A stretch of DNA of 64,000 bases from a bacterium (Candidatus Blackallbacteria) CG13_big_fil_rev_8_21_14_2_50_49_14 (GTDB lineage Bacteria; Cyanobacteriota; Sericytochromatia; UBA7694), in the NCBI GenBank assembly GCA_002783405.1, contig PFGG01000009.1, positions 1 through 64,000 on the forward strand, in the 5' to 3' direction. The notes under the pieces are model-generated. The model searched no databases. It was not told where the DNA came from and was given only the letters and a program-made list of their open reading frames with translations. Shown here one piece after another: positions 55,092 to 63,977 of this stretch (the first letter of the stretch is position 1; each line of letters begins with the position of its first letter). The position numbers were made by a program, and so were the translations under genes.

Positions 55092-56786
55092 TTAGGCCCC
55101 TTGCATGGTGTAGCTGTCTTTCAAGGCAAAGACCTGGTTTTTCCAGATCTTTTCGAAGCGTTCCGGGTTGACCGTGGGTTTTGCAATCATGCGCAGGCTG
55201 AGCCATTGCTGACGTTTGGTACTGCTGGTTTTGCTGTACAATTGCAGGGCAAATTTTGAAAAATCGCGAATCATAAAATCAAAAATCTGATCCAAGAGAT
55301 CATCTTCTAAGCCCAGGCTGTTTTCGAGAATCAATTGCCCGTAGACCACCAGGGTAAACAATTCACCCACAATCAAGAGAAAATCTATATCTTTGATTTG
55401 TTCAGGTGTGGGGGGAGCCAGTACCAACCATTGCCGGAACCTGTTGATTTGTTTTCTGAAAATACGCAGATTGGCTAAATCTTTGCGGGCATAGGTCTGA
55501 CGGTAATCGTGAAAGCGGATTTTACTCAGGCCTTTGGTGCTGCCCTGCTGAAAGAGAAAATCGTCATTGCGGGGGCTGGTCACGGGCTTGATTTCAGGAT
55601 AGGCCTGGGGATTAAAAAAATAATTTTTCATAAATTTGATAATCAAGGCCATATTGACGTGCACCGTGCCCTCAAGTTTGGGCAGCCCGCGAATATCCCT
55701 GACGGCCATTTCAAAAAAGGTTTCTTTCTCAAATCCCTTGGCGGCAATCACATCCCAAAGCAGATTCATGACTTCTTCCCCCTGGGTCGTGACTTTCATT
55801 TTGACCATGGGGTTATACAAGAGGTAACGGCGATCCTCAGCTGAGGCGTTTCTGAAATAATCAATGCTGCGGGTGGAAAAGGCTTTCATGGCTACCAGAC
55901 GGCAATAGGCATCCATCATCAATTGCCGGATATGCACAAAATCAGTGACACAGTGGTCAAACAGGCGGCGGTGCGAGGCGTGGTTGATGGCTTCATAAAA
56001 GGCATGGGTACACATGCCGATGGCGGCAAAGCCCAAATTGAATTTGCCAATATTGATGCTGTTCAAGACTGTATTCCAGGCTTCATCACCGGAAGAGAGG
56101 ATTTCTTCGGCCTTTACAGGGTAATTTTTTAGTTCAAATTCAGCGATGAAATTTTGGGAATTGATCAGGTTTTTATGGCAGAGATATTCAGGTCGAGAGG
56201 TTTCAGCTACAAAAAATACATAGTCATTTTGGTCTGTTCGCTTGCCAAAAGTGGATACATAGGCGGCTTGGTTGCCATTGCCAATATAATATTTGCGGCC
56301 ATTGGCAAGAAAATGCCCCTGTGTGTCTGGGCTCAGGGCCATTTCACTGGCATAGAGATCTGCCCCGTGTTCTTTTTCGGAGACCCCAAAGGCAAATATT
56401 CCGCCTGCTTTTAGGAATTTTGCTGTTTGACGTTTGACCTTCTCATTGCTGCTCATCCAAATCGGACCCAAACCGAGAATACTGACCTGCCAGGTATACC
56501 AATAGGAAGTGCTGTAAAACCCCAAGATTTCGTTAAAGGCGCAGATCCGGTTGGTATCCCAGCAGGCGCCCTTTTCGCCATAGGGTTCTGGTGTGAGCAG
56601 GTTTGCAAAAATCTGTTCCTGCTTAAAAAATTCAAGAATATCTGCATACCACACGCGCTCACGATCATCGGCTTTGATTTTGGCAAGGCCTTTGTTTTCA
56701 AAAAAAGCAATGCTTTTACGCATCAGCTCACGGGCTTGGGGGTCGAGCGTTTGAAAACTTTCCAAGTGAGGATGAAAAAGGTGCAT
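55092..56786 (-). CDS. Acyl-CoA dehydrogenase family protein
   Basis: The 564-residue flavoprotein follows the acyl-CoA dehydrogenase plan. The N-terminal helical domain comes first, then a beta domain (GIFAFGVSEKEHGADLYAS; KYYIGNGNQAAYVSTFGK). The C-terminal helical domain has INIGKFNLGFAAIGMCTHAFYEAI and LPKLEGTVHVNMALI. It is longer than standard members (about 380) by a roughly 180-residue C-terminal extension, as in some large fatty-acyl or FadE-like enzymes. It oxidises an acyl-CoA at the alpha-beta bond with FAD. The substrate is not known. No electron-transfer flavoprotein gene is adjacent. It is monocistronic and convergent with the ABC exporter. Confidence 0.9.
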   Translation of the reverse strand: MHLFHPHLESFQTLDPQARELMRKSIAFFENKGLAKIKADDRERVWYADILEFFKQEQIFANLLTPEPYGEKGACWDTNRICAFNEILGFYSTSYWYTWQVSILGLGPIWMSSNEKVKRQTAKFLKAGGIFAFGVSEKEHGADLYASEMALSPDTQGHFLANGRKYYIGNGNQAAYVSTFGKRTDQNDYVFFVAETSRPEYLCHKNLINSQNFIAEFELKNYPVKAEEILSSGDEAWNTVLNSINIGKFNLGFAAIGMCTHAFYEAINHASHRRLFDHCVTDFVHIRQLMMDAYCRLVAMKAFSTRSIDYFRNASAEDRRYLLYNPMVKMKVTTQGEEVMNLLWDVIAAKGFEKETFFEMAVRDIRGLPKLEGTVHVNMALIIKFMKNYFFNPQAYPEIKPVTSPRNDDFLFQQGSTKGLSKIRFHDYRQTYARKDLANLRIFRKQINRFRQWLVLAPPTPEQIKDIDFLLIVGELFTLVVYGQLILENSLGLEDDLLDQIFDFMIRDFSKFALQLYSKTSSTKRQQWLSLRMIAKPTVNPERFEKIWKNQVFALKDSYTMQGA

Positions 56787-56901
56787 GCAATTTTCCAGGT
56801 AAATTTTTGAATTGAATCAGGAAGTTACAGTATAGCCGATGAAAGGCCCTGGGTGTTTTTCTTTGGGGCGGCTTCAATCATGCGAAAGAAGCTGGAGAGG
56901 T

Positions 56902-57105
56902 TTAATAACAGACGCTGCAGCAGTTTTGTTTCAGTCTTTTTTTCAGTGAAATTTCGTGCAGCTTGACCTGCGCTTCAGGAAACATCTGAGAGAGAAAGTG
57001 AAAATGCTGCCGGGCAGGTTCTGCTTCTTCAAAAAAACGATCCCGCATCTGCAGGCCATTTTGTAGATAGGTAATCAGATAAATCTGCTCTTCCTGTACA
57101 GCCAT
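56902..57105 (-). CDS. Small protein with C-terminal Cys cluster
   Basis: A 67-residue protein with a strong ribosome-binding site (GGGGGA, 8 nt before the ATG). The N-terminal half reads as strand-helix (IYLITYLQNGLQMRDRFFEE), with a second helix after it. It ends in a basic stretch and NCCSVCY, three cysteines that could bind metal or form disulfides. No known family is recognised. It is flanked by gaps of about 115 and 170 nt, so it has its own transcript. Confidence 0.6.
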   Translation of the reverse strand: MAVQEEQIYLITYLQNGLQMRDRFFEEAEPARQHFHFLSQMFPEAQVKLHEISLKKRLKQNCCSVCY

Positions 57106-57277
57106 GAAATCTTCCCCCTTGAACCGATAGTTTATTCATAGCAAATTTGAGGGGAATTTTTCCAGGCAAAGCTGTTTAAGTTTGGGCTAAATCTTGCTCT
57201 TGAATTTGAGGCTTTGAATCTTAAGGGGGAATCTTGTATAGTAATTCAAGACTGCTGATTAATTTGAGGATGTGAAC

Positions 57278-58138
57278 TTGAAACAGGCAATGCTTTGGGG
57301 TCTGGTTTTTTGCTTTCTTGCTGTGATTCAGCCTGTTTTTGCGCAGGTTGAAACCTCTGATGGCTCTGAACCTCAGCCGCTGGTACTTGAACCCCCTTCT
57401 TCCCTGCCTGAGGAAGCACACGAGCCCGTGATGCGAACCTATGTGCGTCTGGGCTATCAGATTGACCTTTTCGGTGAAAAACTGACCCTGCCCGATACCG
57501 ATTTGGGAGAGATCACTGCGGGCGGCGTGGTTTACCACGAGCCCAGAATAGGCGGCATGTACCGCTTTAAAGAAGGCAACCTGAAAAATGCCTTTGTCTT
57601 TATGGACTATACCTTTCTGTCTCAACCCGTAAAAAACCAACGTACGGGTGAGCTTTATGGCCGGTATACGCATTTTTTAGATGCGGGAATTGGCTATTTC
57701 TTTAAATTGATGAAAGATCGGATTGAAATTGCTCCCTATTTGGGCATGTCTTCTCAATTCAATCTCAATGATCGCGTGCTCGAAGACAAGGCGATCTATT
57801 ACCAGGTCAATCAGAACCGCTTGGGTTTTGGCCTGGGCACGCAATTGGCAGCACGCTTTGACGATACCTTGCCTTTTCCACTCTTTCTCTTTGTCAATCT
57901 GGCCGCTTATCCCCTCACCCCCGTGATGACCGATTCCACAACTGCAAATTTTCCCAGTAATATGAGCATTTTTCATTTGGGCTTTAGCTGGTATGGGCGG
58001 TTTTTGCCTTATCTCGGCGGTGAACTGGGTTTTCGCCAGCAGTTTCATTTGGGCAGTGGCGGCAATGCGGGTTTCAGTGCTTCCTGGAGTGAGTTTTTTG
58101 CCTGTATCCGCTTTGAACCGGAAATTTTTCTGCCTTAA
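57278..58138 (+). CDS. Secreted beta-rich protein, probably outer-membrane barrel
   Basis: This 286-residue protein has a signal peptide (MLWGLVFCFLAVIQPVFA). A short Pro/Glu-rich stretch is followed by many amphipathic beta strands with alternating aromatic residues (YVRLGYQIDLFGEKLTL, VFMDYTFLSQPV, HFLDAGIGYFFKLM, LGFGLGTQLAARFD, GFRQQFHLGSG). It ends in the hydrophobic strand FFACIRFEPEIFLP. This fits an outer-membrane beta-barrel of 8-12 strands. GTG at 57272 is in frame, but GAGGA (57266-57270) is better spaced for TTG at 57278. Its end overlaps the convergent gene by 4 nt. Confidence 0.72.
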   Translation: MKQAMLWGLVFCFLAVIQPVFAQVETSDGSEPQPLVLEPPSSLPEEAHEPVMRTYVRLGYQIDLFGEKLTLPDTDLGEITAGGVVYHEPRIGGMYRFKEGNLKNAFVFMDYTFLSQPVKNQRTGELYGRYTHFLDAGIGYFFKLMKDRIEIAPYLGMSSQFNLNDRVLEDKAIYYQVNQNRLGFGLGTQLAARFDDTLPFPLFLFVNLAAYPLTPVMTDSTTANFPSNMSIFHLGFSWYGRFLPYLGGELGFRQQFHLGSGGNAGFSASWSEFFACIRFEPEIFLP

Positions 58139-58707
58139 CCCGGCCAGAAAGTATCGGGCAGGGTATACACCGCAAATATCCGACAGGGGCCGGGTTCACA
58201 GTTCTTAAAAGCACCTGATTTAAGTAGATTTTTTGCGCTTTCAAGACTTTCTAAAAGACAAAAGGAATTCACCTGAATCTGATCGGCCATTTGGTTGCAG
58301 GAAAGGTAGGAACATTCTGGGCTGGTTTGACAGTTGAAAGAAACCAGGTCAAAACCTCTTAGCTGTTTTTGTTGGGGAACCTGGAGCTCTGTTTTAAAGC
58401 TGGGCTCAGGCGCAAAACTTTCCCAGACTCCCGTTTCTGTGTTTGCTTGCAGAGGATAGGCCTCATAGTAAAACAGGGTGGTCTCGGTCAAATCGATGGC
58501 CTGTGCCTGCGCCAGGTCTTTGATGATTTTGGGTGAATCAAAAAACCACCAGCCATTGTGCTGCCAATAGGGGATAAAATCTGCAAAGTTTGGAGACAGA
58601 CACGGGCTGACGGAATAAATCTCCGTCACCCGTGTTGTTTTCAGCCAGTCGGGCCGCAACAGCACCCGTTTGGCCATATAGCCGATGGGGATCAGGTTCT
58701 GGGCCAA
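58135..58707 (-). CDS. Unknown protein, Cys-containing C-terminus
   Basis: I do not recognise this 190-residue protein. It has many aromatic residues (FADFIPYWQHNGWWFF, TTLFYYEAYPL) and six Cys, two of them in SPECSYLSCNQ. No signal peptide or membrane helix is seen. The TTG at 58707 lies one base after the MFS stop and would need reinitiation; an ATG at 58677 is the alternative and would give 180 residues. It is the last gene of the six-gene minus-strand run, and its end overlaps the convergent barrel gene by 4 nt. Confidence 0.65.
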   Translation of the reverse strand: MAQNLIPIGYMAKRVLLRPDWLKTTRVTEIYSVSPCLSPNFADFIPYWQHNGWWFFDSPKIIKDLAQAQAIDLTETTLFYYEAYPLQANTETGVWESFAPEPSFKTELQVPQQKQLRGFDLVSFNCQTSPECSYLSCNQMADQIQVNSFCLLESLESAKNLLKSGAFKNCEPGPCRIFAVYTLPDTFWPG

Positions 58708-58708
58708 A

Positions 58709-60010
58709 TTAAGCCGAGAGCCGCATTTTGCGGAAATGGTAGGACATCATCAGGGCCGAACCAATCGCCAGCAGCGAAAAGGCCGCCAGAATGGCGAAGA
58801 CCTGAGACCAGCCCAGGATATCGGAGAGCAGACCTGCGCCCCAGGTGGCCAAAGCCCCCCCGATATAGCCCACCCCATCGATCAGGCCCGTGCAGGAACC
58901 AGCCCCTTTAGAGCCCGCAATGTCCAAAGTCAGTGCTCCGCTCGACATGGAATAGGGCCCCAGCAGAAAAAAGCCACTCAGGCCCAGCATGATCACGATC
59001 AGCAAATGCCCACTTGCGCCGCTTCCTGCCATCAAGGTAATCACCAGCAAGCTGAAAAACAGCCCGATCAACATGACGGCCATGGCTTTGGCGCGGTCGC
59101 CATTGGGGGCAAATTTATCGGTATACCAACCCAAGAGGACAGTGCCAATACAACCCAGAAAGGGAAATACCGCCGATTGAAAAATGGCGGTTGAAGAACT
59201 CATGCCAATATCCACCAAAAATTTGGGTGTCCAGAAAAAGAAAATCGAGCGCAGAAAAGTGGTAATAAAAGAGTAAATCAAAAGGTGCCGAAAGACCGGC
59301 ATTTTCAGCAGGGTCAGAATAATCTCAGTCACTTTGAGTTCTGCTTGATCGTCGAATTTGGCCAGCGATTTTTTAGAGGGGTCTTCAGAATGAAAGGAGG
59401 CACCGGGAATCACATCGGAAGGGGTTTCTTTGGAGGCATAAAAGGACCAGATCCACACCCCGCAGACCACGGCCGCAGGGTAAATAAAGAGTTTGTCCCA
59501 GCTGTGCCCCTGACTGACCAGATATCCCGCAAAGAGTGTGGCCACCACACCGCCGAACTGAAAATTGAGGCTGATCCAGCCCATCACGGTGCCATTTTTT
59601 TCAGGCTCATACCAGGCGCCAATCGTTTTGGCGATCCCGCCCCAGCCCATCGAGAGAAAGTAGCGGCAAATGCACCAAATCACAATGAAGTAGATTAGCG
59701 TTGAGCCAAAGGCAAAGAGCAGATTGCAGACTATAGCGCCTGCCATGCCCAAAAGAAAAATCTTTTTGCCGCCGATTTTATCGCCCAACGGGCCATTGAT
59801 AAATTTGCCAATCGCATAGGCAATTTCAGAAGTGGCGGCAATCAGGCCCAATTCTGCATTGCTGTAATGAAAAACCTGGCTCATGAGCGGAAAGGCTGCA
59901 GAGAGATTTTGGCGGATCAGGTAATAGCCGACATAGCCAAAAAGCATCACCATAAAGGTCGAGGTGCGCCAGGCTTTGAGGCGTTCGAGTTGAGCGGCAG
60001 ACAATTCCAT
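58709..60010 (-). CDS. MFS transporter of the organophosphate:phosphate antiporter (OPA) type
   Basis: The 433-residue carrier has 12 predicted helices. OPA traits are YVGYYLIRQNLSAAFPLM, GKFINGPLGDKIGGKK (the MFS signature between helices 2 and 3) and CRYFLSMGWGGIAKTIGAWYE (the OPA signature region). Members exchange sugar phosphates or glycerol-3-phosphate for phosphate; UhpC-type members act as sensors. The precise substrate is not shown. GGGAG before the ATG is the ribosome-binding site. It sits 12 nt behind the YeiH-type gene in the same operon. Confidence 0.93.
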   Translation of the reverse strand: MELSAAQLERLKAWRTSTFMVMLFGYVGYYLIRQNLSAAFPLMSQVFHYSNAELGLIAATSEIAYAIGKFINGPLGDKIGGKKIFLLGMAGAIVCNLLFAFGSTLIYFIVIWCICRYFLSMGWGGIAKTIGAWYEPEKNGTVMGWISLNFQFGGVVATLFAGYLVSQGHSWDKLFIYPAAVVCGVWIWSFYASKETPSDVIPGASFHSEDPSKKSLAKFDDQAELKVTEIILTLLKMPVFRHLLIYSFITTFLRSIFFFWTPKFLVDIGMSSSTAIFQSAVFPFLGCIGTVLLGWYTDKFAPNGDRAKAMAVMLIGLFFSLLVITLMAGSGASGHLLIVIMLGLSGFFLLGPYSMSSGALTLDIAGSKGAGSCTGLIDGVGYIGGALATWGAGLLSDILGWSQVFAILAAFSLLAIGSALMMSYHFRKMRLSA

Positions 60011-60022
60011 AAAAACTCCCTT

Positions 60023-61036
60023 TTAAACTGAAGGATAGAGCAGGTTCAGCAGAGAAAGGCTCAGCAAAGAGATGAACAGAGATGCTGCCAGTCCCAGCCA
60101 GAGGGGTTTTAAGCCCGTTGCCCGGAGCTTGTCCAGACGGGTTTCAATTCCCAAGGCTGCCATGGAGACGGTCAAGAGCCATTGATCAACTTCGATCAGG
60201 CCCTGTACCCATTCTTTGGGCAAAACCTGCAGAGAATTCAGACCAATCATAACAACAAAAAGCAAGACAAACCAGGGCAGGGGGATTTTTTTCAGGCTGG
60301 CCTGCGCCGTCTGCATTCTTCCCTTGAAGCTCCAGGCCAAAAGCCCCAAGCTGACAGGCACCAGGAAAACCACCCGTGTCATTTTTACCAGGGTGGCAAG
60401 TTTTCCACTTTGTTCGCCATGGGCAAAACCCGCAGCCACGACTTGGGCCACCTCATGGATCGAGGAGCCCACCCACAGACCATAGCTTTGCAAGGATAAA
60501 TGAAGCAGCATCTGCAGCAGGGGATAGGAAACCATGGCCAGGGTGCCGAAGAGGGTAATTCCTGCCACGGCATAGGCCACATCCTGTTCTTCGGCTTCGA
60601 TCATGGCATCGGTCGCAACAATCGCCGAGGCACCACAGATCGAGGTCCCAGAGGCCATCAGGAGGGTCAGTTTGGGGTTGAGCCCCATTTTCTTTCCCAG
60701 CCAGAGGGTAAAACCAAAACAGGCAGCCACACAGAGCGTTACCAAGAACAGACCTTGCCAACCCATGCTCTGAATTTGGCCCAGGCTGATTTTAAAACCC
60801 AAGAGGATAATACCCAAACGCAGTAGTTTCTTAAGAGCAAAGGTTAAACCGGGTTTGGTGGTTGCTGGCAGAGGGCGTAGATTGCCCAGCACAAAGCCGA
60901 TTGCGATGGCGAGCATGAGCGGGCTGAGGGGGATCAGTTTCTGTAAACTGGGCCAGTGGGCCAGCCAAAGCGCAAGCAAAGCAACAAGGATAGCCAGCCC
61001 CAATCCAGGGGTGTGGCGACGTATACTGATCAGCAT
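60023..61036 (-). CDS. YeiH-type (UPF0324) putative sulfate exporter
   Basis: The 337-residue membrane protein has about 10-11 helices. Family traits are LAIAIGFVLGNLRP, LKKLLRLGIILLGFKISL and the MASGTSICGASAIVATDAMI segment, and SSIHEVAQVVAAGF. The family is named putative sulfate exporter, but the function is not proven. A TTG two codons earlier would overlap the thioesterase stop; the ATG at 61036 is preferred. It forms part of the tightly packed minus-strand run and lies 2 nt after the thioesterase stop codon. Confidence 0.92.
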   Translation of the reverse strand: MLISIRRHTPGLGLAILVALLALWLAHWPSLQKLIPLSPLMLAIAIGFVLGNLRPLPATTKPGLTFALKKLLRLGIILLGFKISLGQIQSMGWQGLFLVTLCVAACFGFTLWLGKKMGLNPKLTLLMASGTSICGASAIVATDAMIEAEEQDVAYAVAGITLFGTLAMVSYPLLQMLLHLSLQSYGLWVGSSIHEVAQVVAAGFAHGEQSGKLATLVKMTRVVFLVPVSLGLLAWSFKGRMQTAQASLKKIPLPWFVLLFVVMIGLNSLQVLPKEWVQGLIEVDQWLLTVSMAALGIETRLDKLRATGLKPLWLGLAASLFISLLSLSLLNLLYPSV

Positions 61037-61038
61037 TT

Positions 61039-61473
61039 TCAAGCGGTGGGCAGCTGAATCACCGCGATCGTCAATCGGCTGATACAGACCAATTTATCCG
61101 CCTGGTCACGGATTCTGATTTCCCAAACCTGGGTGGTTCTGCCCAGGTGCAAAGGGCTGACGCGCCCGATCACCCATCCGTCTCTCACGCCGCGCAAATG
61201 GTTGGCATTGATTTCTACCCCCACCACCGCTTGTTTTTCGCGATCCACACAGAGGGAGCCCGCTATACTGCCCAGGGTTTCTGCCAAGAGCACAGAAGCT
61301 CCCCCATGCAGAAGACCTGCCGGTTGGTGGGTGCGCTGATCGACGGGCATGCGGGCCTCGATCCAGTCTGTGCCTGTGCTGATCACTTCAATGCCCAAAG
61401 ATTCTGCCGCTGTATTTTGCATCCAGCGGTTGATTTCCTTGAGCTTAACTTGACTGAAGTCGGGTGTTTTCAT
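61039..61473 (-). CDS. Hotdog-fold thioesterase (PaaI/MenI-like)
   Basis: The 144-residue hotdog protein reads RTHQPAGLLHGGASVLLAE across the family active site, where HGG and the Glu of LAE are catalytic. The nearest known relatives are MenI/YdiI, which hydrolyse 1,4-dihydroxy-2-naphthoyl-CoA, and EntH-like proofreading enzymes. The true substrate is uncertain, because no menaquinone genes are in the window. It starts 12 nt after the upstream stop. Confidence 0.93.
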   Translation of the reverse strand: MKTPDFSQVKLKEINRWMQNTAAESLGIEVISTGTDWIEARMPVDQRTHQPAGLLHGGASVLLAETLGSIAGSLCVDREKQAVVGVEINANHLRGVRDGWVIGRVSPLHLGRTTQVWEIRIRDQADKLVCISRLTIAVIQLPTA

Positions 61474-61485
61474 GGGCTTTCCTTT

Positions 61486-62637
61486 TCAATGGGAGTAATG
61501 CTGACTGAGATAGGCATAGACATTGCGCATGAGTGGGATATAACAACGCCAGAAAAAATCAATCTGTTCAGGATTGGGGCTGTCTAAGGGCCAATTCTTG
61601 AACCAGGTCTGGCGACCTGACCAGCTAGGGCTGCCCAAATCCAGGGCGCTGTCGGAAGCGTCGCCTGCCAGATAAAGTCGTAAACTGGGGGTTTCAGTTA
61701 AGACAATCGCCGGAAACTGCGCCGGAATTCCCTCTTTTTTCAGCAAGGCATGACCCTGATCGGTCAAATTCAAACGATATTCTGCCAAAACCTGACTGCC
61801 GGGTTGAACTTTCAGAATATCAAACCAATAATAAAAGGGGACCTCATCGCCAAAGTCTTTCATAAAAGGGTGATGGGAGGCTTTGTAAATTCGCAGCCCC
61901 TCAGGTAAAACCTCTTTTCCAAACTCCAGCACGACCACCCGGCTGTTTTCGTTTACCAAAAGATAGCCTGGCCCTTTAAAGTTCCATTCTGAACCCGACT
62001 GTTGTTTCCAATTGCGCCGTGCCCAGGCCGGAATTTCAGTGGGGTGTTCAAGCTTTTCAAAATAACGGCCACTCCACTCTGTCCAATTTAGATTGAGGAG
62101 CTTTTCCAGGCGTTTGCGGGCTGCACCACGGGTAGGGGAGGCAAAGGTATTGAATTCTGCAATCAAGGCCTTGCCCTGGTTGAGAAAGTTTTCAATCAGA
62201 TCGACTTCCTGATCGTCTAAGCCCCCATACAGTTTGCGACTGTAATCGGGTGCTTTTTCACGTTTGGCTTCAGCCTCGTCTTGGCTATACACCCCATAGC
62301 TGTCAGCAATAAAGAGTAAATCTTTGTCCTTTAAGGCCTCTGCTTTCAGCTTTTCGCCAAAGCCAGGTTTTTTTGTAACAGGGTTTTCAGGGGTATAGCC
62401 CAAATAATCTGTTTCTTTGACCCAGGTAGGGTGTTCAGGATGGGGAATTTTAAAATGGTTTAAGCTCCAGATCAAGGCTGCATGCTCACGATAACTGCGA
62501 TCAGGTACCGTTTTATCGAGAATTAAAAGTTTGAGCGGATGCGTTGGCTGAAAGGCCCAGTTGAGCCAGGGAAGACTGAACAAAAGGGCCAGTACCAGCA
62601 AGCCAATGGGAATTCGGTATTTTCGTAAGGTGGACAT
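61486..62637 (-). CDS. Membrane-anchored protein of unknown function
   Basis: The 383-residue protein has a single N-terminal membrane helix (about 10-29, IPIGLLVLALLFSLPWLNWA), so most of it lies outside the cytoplasm. The remainder begins LKLLILDKTVPDRSYREHAAL and contains DLLFIADSYGVY and VDLIENFLNQGKALIAEFN, which recall the Rossmann-like fold of glutamine-amidotransferase-like domains (DUF4350 kind) without a catalytic Cys-His pair. The rest is mixed alpha/beta. No function can be given. It sits between ilvA and the thioesterase gene, with gaps of 39 and 12 nt. Confidence 0.75.
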   Translation of the reverse strand: MSTLRKYRIPIGLLVLALLFSLPWLNWAFQPTHPLKLLILDKTVPDRSYREHAALIWSLNHFKIPHPEHPTWVKETDYLGYTPENPVTKKPGFGEKLKAEALKDKDLLFIADSYGVYSQDEAEAKREKAPDYSRKLYGGLDDQEVDLIENFLNQGKALIAEFNTFASPTRGAARKRLEKLLNLNWTEWSGRYFEKLEHPTEIPAWARRNWKQQSGSEWNFKGPGYLLVNENSRVVVLEFGKEVLPEGLRIYKASHHPFMKDFGDEVPFYYWFDILKVQPGSQVLAEYRLNLTDQGHALLKKEGIPAQFPAIVLTETPSLRLYLAGDASDSALDLGSPSWSGRQTWFKNWPLDSPNPEQIDFFWRCYIPLMRNVYAYLSQHYSH

Positions 62638-62676
62638 GCTTTCAGAATACTGGAGCCCGTCGGGCTTGTCTATTGA

Positions 62677-63888
62677 TTATAGCCGTTGAACGTGATAACC
62701 CTTGTCTTCCAGTGCGGCAACGATTTCGCTGGCATGGGTATGGTCGCGGGTTTCAATCTCAACTTCTATTTCTGTGGTGCCCAAGGGGATATCTGAGCGA
62801 AAACGGGCGTGTTCAATATGCAGAACATTGGATTTTTGCAGAGCGAGCAAGTTCAGTACTTTTTTCAGCGAACCTGGAGAATCGGCGATCAGGGTTTTAA
62901 AGGTTAAAAAGCGCCCGCCGCGCATCATGCCTTTGTTGATAATCGAGTCCAGCAGTTTGACATCAATATTGCCTCCACTCAAGACCACCAGCGTGGGGCC
63001 CTGGGAAGCGATTTTTCCGCTCAGCAGGGCCGCCAGACCGGCTACCCCTGCCCCTTCAGCAATCAGATGCTTGTATTGAATGGCGAAATAAAGGGCATCA
63101 CTCAATTCTTCTTCACTGACCAGGACCATTTCATCGACATACTGGCGAAGCACTTCAAAATTGCGTTGCGCGGGTTTTTTGATTGCGATTCCATCGGCGA
63201 TGGTGGGGGCTGAAGGGGCCAGAATCAGTTTTTTACGCTGAAAAGATTGATAAAGTGAAGAGGAGGCCCGGGCCTGAACACCGATCAGACGAATCGAGGG
63301 TTTGAGCTGTTTGAGTGCCAGGGCGATGCCTGAGAGCAGGCCTCCCCCTCCGACAGGAACCACGACTGTTTCTACCTCTGGTACCTGCTGAAAGATTTCC
63401 AAACCACAGGTGCCCTGCCCGGCAATAATATCATCGTCATCAAAGGGGCTGATAAAGGTAACTGGGTTTTGTTCCAGCCATTCCATGGCGTGTTCACGGG
63501 TTTCATCAAAACTTTTGCCAATGCAGATCACTTCTGCGCCATAATTGCGGGTGGCTTGTACCTTTGCCAGGGGCGCATCTGCGGGCATGAAGATCGTGCT
63601 GTTGATTCCCGTTAAACTTCCTGCCAAAGCTACGCCTTGGGCATGATTGCCCGCCGAAATGGCCATCACTTGTTTAACTTGACCACTTTCAGCCAGTTGA
63701 TTGAGTTTGTAAAAGGCACCCCGAATTTTAAACGAGCCTGTGCGCTGCAAATTTTCGAGCTTGAGCCAGACCGGTACCCCGATTTTTTGGCTGAGCCGGG
63801 TCGATTCCAAAACCGGTGTAACCCTTGCCACTGGGCGAATCAGGCTATCAGCCAGCTGTATCGTATCAAGATTGACCTGACAAATCAT
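62677..63888 (-). CDS. ilvA: Threonine ammonia-lyase with C-terminal ACT domain
   Basis: The PLP enzyme (403 residues from this start) turns threonine to 2-oxobutanoate and ammonia, as for isoleucine synthesis or catabolism. It has LKLENLQRTGSFKIRGA with the PLP-binding Lys54 and the glycine loop PVGGGGLLSG. The C-terminal ACT domain (FKTLIADSPGSLKKVLNLLA, about 325-403) suggests allosteric control. The single ACT-like domain and size of about 400 fit the shorter (TdcB/TDH-II) group. The ATG at 63906 is a possible alternative; AAAGG supports 63888. It heads the six-gene minus run. Confidence 0.94.
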   Translation of the reverse strand: MICQVNLDTIQLADSLIRPVARVTPVLESTRLSQKIGVPVWLKLENLQRTGSFKIRGAFYKLNQLAESGQVKQVMAISAGNHAQGVALAGSLTGINSTIFMPADAPLAKVQATRNYGAEVICIGKSFDETREHAMEWLEQNPVTFISPFDDDDIIAGQGTCGLEIFQQVPEVETVVVPVGGGGLLSGIALALKQLKPSIRLIGVQARASSSLYQSFQRKKLILAPSAPTIADGIAIKKPAQRNFEVLRQYVDEMVLVSEEELSDALYFAIQYKHLIAEGAGVAGLAALLSGKIASQGPTLVVLSGGNIDVKLLDSIINKGMMRGGRFLTFKTLIADSPGSLKKVLNLLALQKSNVLHIEHARFRSDIPLGTTEIEVEIETRDHTHASEIVAALEDKGYHVQRL

Positions 63889-63977
63889 CTTCTGACCGCC
63901 TTTCATCTCAGTCTGCCCGATTTGGGTTTATGGCTGCATTATCGTATCATACAGCAGAAAAGTAAACAGGAAACTTC

